From assembly GCA_038729465.1 (NCBI GenBank), contig JAVYRZ010000003.1:1-40453 (forward strand): DNA of 40,453 bases, written 5' to 3'. The notes beneath the pieces were generated by a model. The model made no database searches. It saw only the letters and a program-made list of their open reading frames with translations, and was not told the origin of the DNA. Both the position numbers and the translations under genes were made by a program. This stretch comes from Thermoplasmata archaeon (GTDB taxonomy: Archaea; Thermoplasmatota; Thermoplasmata; Thermoplasmatales; ARK-15). Shown in pieces: positions 7,148-14,548 of this stretch; position 1 is the first letter of the stretch; each line of letters starts with the position of its first letter.

Positions 7148-8821
7148 CTATCTATGTGCAAAATAAGCACTATACTTTCTCTCTTTTTTTAGATTTACAA
7201 ATCCAAACCTTTCAAACTGCACTACTGAGTTAATGCAGGTGCTTGCTAAAGGTTCTAATAATCCATCAAGAACTGTGCCGTCAGGCATGTAAACTTTGCA
7301 TTTTTCTGAGTTTTCAGGAACCCAGTGCACAATTTTTGCACTTTTTCTGATAATAGATAGATCATTGCCCGAATATTCTGCATGGTTGGCATCAAGCTTT
7401 GTAACATTGCATAAATCCTTGAGCCTGAAAATTTTGCCAGGCTCAATAGCGTTCCAGTCATCGCTCGTTAAATACAGTTTAAAATCGTCAGCAAAGCTGT
7501 ACTCTCTGTTTCCAAGCTCTTTTCTGCTTGGGTGATATGGCGCTATAGATCTCAGAACTCCTTCGTGTTTGACAGTGATCTGCACAGGGTTCCATACATA
7601 AAATAATCTTCTCGCATCTTTTTCAATAATATCCCGATCATATGCGTAAAGGTTTTCCCATGAAAATTCAATATCTACATCTTTAATGCCCACATCGATC
7701 CAGTACCTGCGTATTGAATTTGGATCTATGCCTCGGGTTGCAATAGCTTTTAAAGTGCCTAACCTCGGATCGTCCCAGCCTCGAAACTGCTTTTCTTTTA
7801 TTCCTTTTTTTATAAGCGAAGTTTTTAAGAAAGTGTCTTTAATTCTTACTTTGCCGTAATGTATATACTCTGGTACCGGCCAATCAAAATATCGAAATAT
7901 ATACAATTGCCTGTAAGTGTTATTTAAATGATCTTTGCCCCTCAACACATGCGTGAGATTCAAAAGATAGTCATCTACCGCAACTGAAAAGTTCATGAGA
8001 GGGTATACAATATACCTGTTTTTCAGCAGTGGGTGATTTGCATGCTTGATAATCCTTAACGCTGCCCAGTCTCTTATAGCAGGGTTGGGATGTTCAAGAT
8101 CTGTTTTAACTACAAATACCGCCTCACCATTTTCATAGTCTCCCGCTAGCATTTTGTCCCAGCGCTCTAATTGCAGTTCTGGCTCTAAATCTCGATCTGG
8201 GCATGCTTTTTTTGAAATCTTTAGTGCGCGCCACTCTTTCTCTTTGCAAAGCGTAATGTATGCTTTGTTCATCTCTAACAATTTTCTGGCAAACTCATAA
8301 TATTTATCAAATCTCGCAGACTGTATAACCACTTCATCATATTTTACCTGCAACCAGGTTAGATCATCCTGAATCATCTGGTAAGCTTCTTTTTCTATAT
8401 TATGTGGATTTGTATCTTCTAATCTCAAAGTTAATTTTCCACCATATCTCTTTACATATTCATCATTTAAGATTGCCATTCTCGAATGCCCAATGTGAAG
8501 AGGCCCAGAAGGTGATGGTGCCAATCTCATTCTGACCGGTCCTGTGACATTTGGCAAATTTTCAAGTGTTCTATGCTCAACAATTTTCTTTTTTATCAAT
8601 AATTCTGGCGCAATTGCCTCTAACTTATCTCTTTGCTCAGAAATAGAAAGCGCATTTACTTTCTCTATTATCTCGGTTATTATTGGAGCCCACTCTCGCA
8701 TCTCTTTTTTTATAGCTGGCTCTGAGGCTATGATGTGTCCTAAAAGTGCATTAAAACTAGCCTTTCCATTGTGCTCAATAGCATTTAACAACGCTAATTT
8801 TAATATTATGTCATTATTCAT
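7148..8821 (-). CDS. gltX: glutamyl-tRNA synthetase, archaeal type
   Basis: This class I aminoacyl-tRNA synthetase charges tRNA-Glu and, where GatDE is used, also mischarges tRNA-Gln. The predicted protein is about 557 residues. After an N-terminal helical domain (about 100 residues) typical of archaeal enzymes comes the HIGH motif in APSPSGPLHIGH, then RLEDTNP. The ATP-binding KMSKS region is degenerate (FLKTSLIKKGI), as is usual in archaeal GluRS. The C-terminal part is a beta-barrel anticodon domain. I prefer the ATG at 8821, with GGAG 10 nt upstream; an in-frame GTG at 8830 is too close to that site. The start overlaps the end of the NOG1-like gene by 8 nt, so the two genes are co-transcribed. 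Confidence 0.93.
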   Translation of the reverse strand: MNNDIILKLALLNAIEHNGKASFNALLGHIIASEPAIKKEMREWAPIITEIIEKVNALSISEQRDKLEAIAPELLIKKKIVEHRTLENLPNVTGPVRMRLAPSPSGPLHIGHSRMAILNDEYVKRYGGKLTLRLEDTNPHNIEKEAYQMIQDDLTWLQVKYDEVVIQSARFDKYYEFARKLLEMNKAYITLCKEKEWRALKISKKACPDRDLEPELQLERWDKMLAGDYENGEAVFVVKTDLEHPNPAIRDWAALRIIKHANHPLLKNRYIVYPLMNFSVAVDDYLLNLTHVLRGKDHLNNTYRQLYIFRYFDWPVPEYIHYGKVRIKDTFLKTSLIKKGIKEKQFRGWDDPRLGTLKAIATRGIDPNSIRRYWIDVGIKDVDIEFSWENLYAYDRDIIEKDARRLFYVWNPVQITVKHEGVLRSIAPYHPSRKELGNREYSFADDFKLYLTSDDWNAIEPGKIFRLKDLCNVTKLDANHAEYSGNDLSIIRKSAKIVHWVPENSEKCKVYMPDGTVLDGLLEPLASTCINSVVQFERFGFVNLKKERKYSAYFAHR

Positions 8822-9782
8822 ATTTTTCACTCTCCAAAGCTTTCTCCTCGATCAATGCTATCAGTTTATCTAGCTTATAACCTGTTTTTGCAGAGATTTT
8901 TATGTTTTTGCTCTCTGTTTCTACCAGATCTGCTTTATTCTCTATCGGTATTATGCTGATCTCTAAATTAGATTTTATGCTTGAAAGTAACAATAACTGC
9001 TTTTCCATCGTATAACCACAAGTTTCAGAAGGATCCATTAAAAATAATACCAGATCTGCAAGATGCCTTAAAGCTAAAATTGCCTGCTTTTCCATAACGT
9101 TACTATCTTCAACAGGCCGGTCTAGCAAACCTGGTGTGTCTATTATCTGAACTTTAAATCTTTTGAAATTTAAATATCCGACAAGTATGCCTTTCGTTGT
9201 AAATGGATATGTCGCTATCTCTGGCTTGGCTGATGAAATCTTGGAAACTAGCTCAGACTTCCCAACATTTGGATATCCTGCTACCACTACTGTAAACATA
9301 TCCAGATTTAGGTCCGGAATCTCTCTAAACTTGTCTCTCGCATTTTTTAAAAAATTAAGGTCTTTATCTATTCCCTTTATTACTGATCCAACCCTCCCAA
9401 AATACTGGTTCATGATACTTTTCATCTTTGGCAGGTCTCTTGTCTTCTCTAGCTCTTTCACAGTTTTGGTACTTAATTCAACAACCTTGTTTTTAGCCCA
9501 GTTGAGCGAACTTAAAGAGATCTTGTATTGGTCGGTACCTACCAGTGTATCTAATAAAGACAGATGAAATATATTTAAATCCTCTGTTTCAGGAAAGCTG
9601 CTAAGGTACTTTTTTAGGGTTTTTACTAAACTGTCCTCTATTACCTTTACTTTGCTAATGTCCCAGTTTCTAGTTTTTGTAGCCTTGTCTGGATGATAAG
9701 CAATGCTAATGCTCTTTGCTTTCTTAAAAGCAGTGTCTATCAACTCTCCAGACGTACGAACAGCCTCAAGTTTTAAAAACAT
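8814..9782 (-). CDS. NOG1-family GTPase
   Basis: The 322-residue protein has an N-terminal helical domain (about 1-160), as in NOG1, followed by a TRAFAC-class GTPase domain. The domain holds P-loop GYPNVGKS, a switch region TYPFTTKG, DTPG (G3), NKAD (G4) and SAKTG (G5). NOG1 proteins help assemble the large ribosomal subunit in archaea and eukaryotes. Archaeal versions are shorter than eukaryotic NOG1 and lack its C-terminal extension, as here. It starts with ATG at 9782 and is the first gene of a two-gene operon with gltX, which links two translation functions. Confidence 0.92.
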   Translation of the reverse strand: MFLKLEAVRTSGELIDTAFKKAKSISIAYHPDKATKTRNWDISKVKVIEDSLVKTLKKYLSSFPETEDLNIFHLSLLDTLVGTDQYKISLSSLNWAKNKVVELSTKTVKELEKTRDLPKMKSIMNQYFGRVGSVIKGIDKDLNFLKNARDKFREIPDLNLDMFTVVVAGYPNVGKSELVSKISSAKPEIATYPFTTKGILVGYLNFKRFKVQIIDTPGLLDRPVEDSNVMEKQAILALRHLADLVLFLMDPSETCGYTMEKQLLLLSSIKSNLEISIIPIENKADLVETESKNIKISAKTGYKLDKLIALIEEKALESEKYE

Positions 9783-9830
9783 AGATGAATGTAATACATA
9801 CTTGATATATTATATTTTTTAGATTATCAT

Positions 9831-11165
9831 CTAAGTTATCATTATAATCCTCAGATCGCTCACATTCGTGTTTGTTTTACCTGTGTATATAGCATCTTTC
9901 AACTGCTCAAAAAAAGAGGAAGTATCATGCGTGGTCAAAAACTTTTCTGGATTCAAACCAATCTCGATCGCATTTTTAATAGTGCTTTCATCTCCTATGC
10001 TTCCAGCAAATCTTGAAGTTCCATCTATTCCATCAGTCCCTACTGAGGCGATCACTATCCCAGGATCATGGACCAATTTTAATAATGCTCCAAGCACAAA
10101 CTCTAGATTTCTGCCACCAATACCTTTTTCTTTGCCAATGTTTACAGTCGTTTCTCCGCCAATGATCAATGCGCATGGTGGCTTTAAAGGAATATGTTTC
10201 TGTTTACATTCGTTTGCAATGTTTGCGATCATCGCACCAAGTTCTCTGCTCTCTCCTTCCATGCTGGTTGATAGTATCAACGCTTTATACCCCATTTTTT
10301 TTGCAGTTACCGCTGCAGTTTTGCAGGCAGTGTAATTTGTACCTATTAAAATATTCAATGTTTTGCCATTTTTTAATTTTGAAATTTTTGTTTTTTTAAG
10401 ATAGTTCGTTATCGCCTCAGGAACTTTCTCTATAAGTCCATATTTTTTAAGGATATTATATGCATCTGCATTTGTAGTATTATCAAAAACAGTAGGTCCT
10501 GATCCTATCATTGCAGGATCATTGCTTGGTACATCTGAAAGGATCAAAGATACACATTTTGCAGGTTGGATAAGCTCTGCTAATTTACCGCCTTTGACAA
10601 GTGATACATGTTTTCTCACAGTATTAAATTCCATTATGTCTGCACCGCTGTCCAGTAAAATAGTGTTTAATTGCTGGAGATCTGTAAGCGAAATATTCTC
10701 AGGCAACAGTTCTAAAAGCGAAGATGCACCACCGGAAATGAGGCATATTACCAGATCATCACTATTGAGATCCTTTAAAAGATCTAGAATCTTAGCTGTG
10801 CCTTTTAAACTGTTGTTGTCCAGAACCGGATGAGACGCCTGAAAAATATCGATTTTTGATAATTTTGCATAATCTCCATAAGGAACATTGATTGCCCCCT
10901 TGTCTATCCTATCTCCCAGTATCTGCTCTAAAGCATAAGCCATATTATAAGTAGCTTTTCCCGCGCCTATTATAATAACTCTCTTAATCTCCCTCATTTT
11001 GAGATTTCCGATTTTTATTGTGCCATCAAAAAGAGAAACATATTTTTTTATTAGATTTTCAGGTATTACAGAATTAATGCTAGCCTCTATTATATCCAAA
11101 ACCTTGCTTCTGAGTTCTTTATTGCCATGATCCAGAATCTCAGTTCTGTTTTTGACTGTTATCAA
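9831..11165 (-). CDS. gck: glycerate 2-kinase (DUF4147/MOFRL type)
   Basis: This enzyme phosphorylates D-glycerate to 2-phosphoglycerate with ATP, the only substrate-level kinase step that feeds the lower shunt in the non-phosphorylative ED pathway. The 444-residue protein has the DUF4147 domain (IGAGKAT near residue 65, SGGASSLL near 145, SDVPSNDPAMIGSGPT) and a C-terminal MOFRL domain (GGETTVNIGK...GGRNLEF...TDGIDGTS). It starts with TTG at 11165, preceded by GGTGAG with 5-nt spacing; no nearer ATG fits. The gene is divergent from pyruvate kinase, two steps later in the same pathway (enolase lies between), across a 167-bp region with a large palindrome. Confidence 0.93.
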   Translation of the reverse strand: MITVKNRTEILDHGNKELRSKVLDIIEASINSVIPENLIKKYVSLFDGTIKIGNLKMREIKRVIIIGAGKATYNMAYALEQILGDRIDKGAINVPYGDYAKLSKIDIFQASHPVLDNNSLKGTAKILDLLKDLNSDDLVICLISGGASSLLELLPENISLTDLQQLNTILLDSGADIMEFNTVRKHVSLVKGGKLAELIQPAKCVSLILSDVPSNDPAMIGSGPTVFDNTTNADAYNILKKYGLIEKVPEAITNYLKKTKISKLKNGKTLNILIGTNYTACKTAAVTAKKMGYKALILSTSMEGESRELGAMIANIANECKQKHIPLKPPCALIIGGETTVNIGKEKGIGGRNLEFVLGALLKLVHDPGIVIASVGTDGIDGTSRFAGSIGDESTIKNAIEIGLNPEKFLTTHDTSSFFEQLKDAIYTGKTNTNVSDLRIIMIT

Positions 11166-11196
11166 TAATGCTCACCAGAACTATATAAGATACATA

Positions 11197-11207
11197 ATTA
11201 TTTAAGT
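11197..11207 (-). promoter_or_regulatory. promoter and ribosome binding site of glycerate kinase
   Basis: On the minus strand CTTAAATAATT is centred about 37 nt before the TTG start, predicting a leader of about 11 nt. GGTGAG at 11171-11176 with 5-nt spacing supports the TTG at 11165 as start. Confidence 0.45.
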
Positions 11208-11252
11208 TTTCCAGAAAATTGCAAAAAAAGATTTTAACATTTTATTTTTGTG

Positions 11253-11277
11253 TATCATAGTGAATCTCACTATTATA
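11253..11277. promoter_or_regulatory. 25-bp near-perfect palindrome, candidate operator
   Basis: The left arm TATCATAGTGA and right arm TCACTATTATA flank a 3-nt spacer and pair at 10 of 11 positions; the inner seven pairs are perfect. It sits between the divergent promoters of glycerate kinase and pyruvate kinase, about 25 nt upstream of the pyruvate kinase TATA element. This is a usual position for an archaeal activator or repressor dimer. The regulator is unknown. Confidence 0.55.
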
Positions 11278-11301
11278 ATTTTCAGGGGAGGATAAGAAAA
11301 G

Positions 11302-11311
11302 ATTAAGTATT
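11302..11311 (+). promoter_or_regulatory. TATA box of pyruvate kinase
   Basis: The AT-rich element ATTAAGTATT lies about 27 nt before the ATG at 11333, predicting a leaderless transcript. No ribosome binding site precedes the ATG, which agrees. Confidence 0.4.
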
Positions 11312-11332
11312 ATAAAGATAATAGATTTTGAC

Positions 11333-13003
11333 ATGAGCGATACAAAAATTGTAGTTACTGTTGGACCAGCTTGCGATGAAGAAATAATCTTGAAAAAATT
11401 ATTTGTTAACGGATTGTCAGCAGTAAGAATAAATACGGCACATGCAGAAAAAGGATATATAACAAAAATTAAAAACAGGGTAGAAAAACTTAATAGAGAG
11501 CTTAATACGTTCGTGGGAGTGATGGTTGATTTAAAAGGGCCAGAGCTGAGAACAGTTGATACAGATGAGTTTTTGATCAGGTCTGGGGCCACGTATGAAC
11601 TATCCAATAAAACAAAAAAAGGAGAATCTATCCAGATCAATTTCCCAAATATACTTGAGACCCTTGATGCCGGAGACAATATACTTATGAGTGATGGAAA
11701 ATTCAGGTTTCAGGTAGTGTCAAAAAGCAATAATGGTATTATCGTAAAAGCTCTGGATAGTGGAACGATCAGAGATAAAAGCAGGGTAAATGTGCCAGGA
11801 AAGTATCTGGATCTAGGTGTAATTACAAATAAGGATGAAATGTTCTTAAAAGAAAGCATAAAAGCAAACGTAGACTTTTTTGCTTTGTCATTTGTCCAGA
11901 AAAGAGAGAATGTAGAAGAACTTCAAAAAATAGTAATGGAGAATCATGGCGATCAAGCTATAATTTCAAAGATAGAGACAAAAAGTGGGTTAAGAAATCT
12001 TAACGACATTGTGAAAGTTTCAGATTTTATAATGGTGGCAAGAGGAGACCTGGGTGTTGAGCTGCCACTGGAAGAGATCGGATTGATTCAGAAAAAGATA
12101 ATTAATGAATCACACAAATATGGGGTGCCTACAATAGTGGCAACACAAATGCTTGAATCGATGGTTAATGCGAGCTCTCCTACAAGGGCTGAAGTTTCGG
12201 ATATTACCAATGCTATACTCGATAATGCTGATGCAGTAATGCTGTCTGAAGAAACAGCAATAGGAAAGTTTCCAGAGCAGGCAGTATTATATCTCAAAAA
12301 AATATTAAATTTTGTAGAGACAAAAACATTAAATTTTAATGAACCTGCAGAATTTCTGGGAAATCGTGTTGCATATTCTATAAGTAAAGCGTCAAAAGTA
12401 ATAGCTGAAGAAATTGAAGCAGACGGGATAGTCGCGTTTACCAGATCTGGAAACACCGCCAGAATGATTTCGGCGGTCAGACCGGGAGTGCCTATTTATT
12501 CTGTTATTTCTGATCAGGGTTTGGCAAGAAGAATAAATTTGTTGAGAGGCATAAAACCACTGTTAGTGTCAGATAAGCAGAATCTTGAGAGCTCTGAATA
12601 TATTGCAGAGTTAGAACGAATGTACGGAATAAAAAGAGGATCAAGATTGGTAGTAACCTCCGGAGCACCATATTTTAAATTTGGAGGAACTAATGACGTA
12701 ATGATCATAACTGCAGGCGAGTTTTTAGGGCGTGGCTATCCTTCTGGAAAATCTGTAAGAGGTTTAGTTTCAACAAATAAAAAAACTGGAGACATACTTT
12801 TTTTAGACTATGAAATTGACAAGATTCAAGAACATTTTAAGAATTTTAAAGGTATAATATTTACCAAGCCTGTTAATCACAAAATTATGGATGAGATTGA
12901 AAAGCTAGGAATAACGGGTGTGTATAATACTAAAATGCTTAAAAAAATTAAAGAAAAAGATACAGTTTTCATTGACGGCTATACTGGGATTATAACTAAA
13001 TGA
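11333..13003 (+). CDS. pyk: pyruvate kinase with C-terminal swivelling domain
   Basis: This enzyme makes ATP and pyruvate from phosphoenolpyruvate and ADP, the last step of the ED route here. The 556-residue protein is longer than the usual 450-480. The core has VDLKGPELRT, the catalytic Lys in ISKIETKSG, VARGDLGVELP and ATQMLESMV. Two usual K+ ligands are replaced: the Ser of RxNxSH by Ala (RINTAHA) and the Thr after the catalytic-site Asp by Leu (DLKGPE). The C-domain ends near residue 460 (FGGTNDVMIITAGEF). The last 90 or so residues resemble the phosphohistidine swivelling domain of PEP-utilising enzymes, as in some Bacillus pyruvate kinases, ending in DTVFIDGYTGIITK. The gene abuts the convergent aldehyde dehydrogenase gene with no gap. 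Confidence 0.93.
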   Translation: MSDTKIVVTVGPACDEEIILKKLFVNGLSAVRINTAHAEKGYITKIKNRVEKLNRELNTFVGVMVDLKGPELRTVDTDEFLIRSGATYELSNKTKKGESIQINFPNILETLDAGDNILMSDGKFRFQVVSKSNNGIIVKALDSGTIRDKSRVNVPGKYLDLGVITNKDEMFLKESIKANVDFFALSFVQKRENVEELQKIVMENHGDQAIISKIETKSGLRNLNDIVKVSDFIMVARGDLGVELPLEEIGLIQKKIINESHKYGVPTIVATQMLESMVNASSPTRAEVSDITNAILDNADAVMLSEETAIGKFPEQAVLYLKKILNFVETKTLNFNEPAEFLGNRVAYSISKASKVIAEEIEADGIVAFTRSGNTARMISAVRPGVPIYSVISDQGLARRINLLRGIKPLLVSDKQNLESSEYIAELERMYGIKRGSRLVVTSGAPYFKFGGTNDVMIITAGEFLGRGYPSGKSVRGLVSTNKKTGDILFLDYEIDKIQEHFKNFKGIIFTKPVNHKIMDEIEKLGITGVYNTKMLKKIKEKDTVFIDGYTGIITK

Positions 13004-14479
13004 TCAGTTGAAAACATCGTCTCTTATCGTATTTATTTTGAGCTCTGAGCCTGAATAATCTACATACACATTTTTCAGTTTCAAATACTCTTCAATACCC
13101 TGTCTGCTCCCTTCTCCTGCCTGCCCGGTCATCCTGAATCCAGTATGGTATCCCTGTGAAGCTTCTGGACCAGGCATGTTCACATACAACTCTCCAAACC
13201 TTACTTTTTCAGCAGCTGTAAATATGAAATCAGGGTCTTTTGTAAATAGATAAGAAGCAAGCCCATATTTAGAGTCGTTAGCTTTTTTTAAGGTTTCTTG
13301 AATGTTTGAAACTCTGGCTGAGCCTATAACAGGGCCAAAAATCTCTTCCTGAAACAGTGGAGAATTCTGTGCAACGTTTTCTATTATTGTTGGCTCGAAG
13401 AAAAAGCCATATTTGAATTTGCCTTTTAAATCTGGTTTTTTGCCACCTGTCAGGATGTTTAAACCATCCTCTTTTGCTTTTTCTACAAAGTTTTGAGTAG
13501 TTTTAAGAGCAGAATCATTTATCAGTGGCCCCACATCTGAAACTCTCGGATCCCCGATCCTGAGCTTCTTTACTATATTTTTGAATTTATTCATGAAAGA
13601 ATCATATATTTCCTCATGAACGTAAAGTCTTTCTGCAGCTATGCAGGATTGCCCGGCATTAAGAAATTTGGCCCATATTAAGGTTTTCAAAGCGTTTTTT
13701 ATGTCTGCATCTTTCCATACTATAAACGGAGCTTTGCCGCCAAGTTCCAGAATGAGTTTTGCCATGTTTTTTGAGGCGTTCTGCATAATTCTCTGACCGG
13801 TAGCTGTAGAACCGGTCATTGTAACCAATGCAACTTTTTGATGTGATACTATATAATCTCCAATTTCACTGCCTTTTCCAGTTACAAGATTGATGACACC
13901 TCTTGGAATGCCAGCCTCTTCAAATTTCTTTACGAGCCATTCTGCAGTAAACGGAGTATCACTGCTCGGCTTCAAGACAACAGTATTTCCAGTGAGCAGT
14001 GCAGGTGCCAGTTTCCTGACCACCATCGCTGCTGGAAAATTCCATGGAGTAAGGGCTACAACCACTCCGTACGGAACTTTATATTGAAAAATCTTGCGCC
14101 TGCTGTTCTCTCCTTCTACCACGTATCCATTTAACTTTCTTGCAAATTCTGCATAATACTGGATCTGATCTAATACTCCATTAACCTCATCTTCTGCTTC
14201 TCTGAGAATCTTGCCATTTTCAGCAACTAATAGCTCTTTCAGTTCCTCTCTTTCAGCAGAAATCAAGCGATGAACAGAATATAATATTTTAGATCGGTCG
14301 ACAGAAGTCAAATCTGACCATTTATAAAAACTTTCTTCAGCAGCGTCTATAGCAGCATCTACATCTTTTTTTGAGCCTGCAGGAAAAGTGCCTAATACCT
14401 CGCCTGTGCTGGGATTTATTTTTTTTATAGACTCCCCGGTTTCTGACAAAACCCATTCTCCATTTATAAACATTTTCAT
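13004..14479 (-). CDS. NAD(P)-dependent aldehyde dehydrogenase, probably glyceraldehyde dehydrogenase
   Basis: The 491-residue protein is a full-length aldehyde dehydrogenase: TPWNFP and KPSSDTP (cofactor site), MTGSTATGQ, the catalytic Glu in LELGGKAP, the catalytic Cys in NAGQSCIAAER, and EEIFGPV. It oxidises an aldehyde to the acid without phosphate. In Thermoplasma an enzyme of this family oxidises D-glyceraldehyde to glycerate in the non-phosphorylative ED pathway. The neighbours here (glycerate kinase, pyruvate kinase, KDG aldolase) make that the best guess. Lactaldehyde or succinate-semialdehyde are alternatives. It starts at ATG 14479, with a TATA element about 28 nt upstream, so it is leaderless. 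Confidence 0.88.
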   Translation of the reverse strand: MKMFINGEWVLSETGESIKKINPSTGEVLGTFPAGSKKDVDAAIDAAEESFYKWSDLTSVDRSKILYSVHRLISAEREELKELLVAENGKILREAEDEVNGVLDQIQYYAEFARKLNGYVVEGENSRRKIFQYKVPYGVVVALTPWNFPAAMVVRKLAPALLTGNTVVLKPSSDTPFTAEWLVKKFEEAGIPRGVINLVTGKGSEIGDYIVSHQKVALVTMTGSTATGQRIMQNASKNMAKLILELGGKAPFIVWKDADIKNALKTLIWAKFLNAGQSCIAAERLYVHEEIYDSFMNKFKNIVKKLRIGDPRVSDVGPLINDSALKTTQNFVEKAKEDGLNILTGGKKPDLKGKFKYGFFFEPTIIENVAQNSPLFQEEIFGPVIGSARVSNIQETLKKANDSKYGLASYLFTKDPDFIFTAAEKVRFGELYVNMPGPEASQGYHTGFRMTGQAGEGSRQGIEEYLKLKNVYVDYSGSELKINTIRDDVFN

Positions 14480-14501
14480 AATTATATTATAATAGTTCTC
14501 A

Positions 14502-14512
14502 TACTTAAATTT
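14502..14512 (-). promoter_or_regulatory. TATA box of the aldehyde dehydrogenase gene
   Basis: AAATTTAAGTA on the minus strand is centred 28 nt before the ATG at 14479; a leaderless transcript is predicted. Its TTAAGTAT core also occurs in the pyruvate kinase promoter. Confidence 0.45.
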
Positions 14513-14548
14513 GTTCTTGAAAAAATATTAGAAATGATAATCAAAATT

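Noticed and set aside
9868-10335. 155-codon open frame on the plus strand
   Set aside because: Antisense to the glycerate kinase MOFRL domain, which is clearly coding.
11242-11679. 145-codon open frame on the minus strand over the start of pyruvate kinase
   Set aside because: It is antisense to a strongly conserved coding start and has Ser/Phe-rich shadow composition with no family resemblance.
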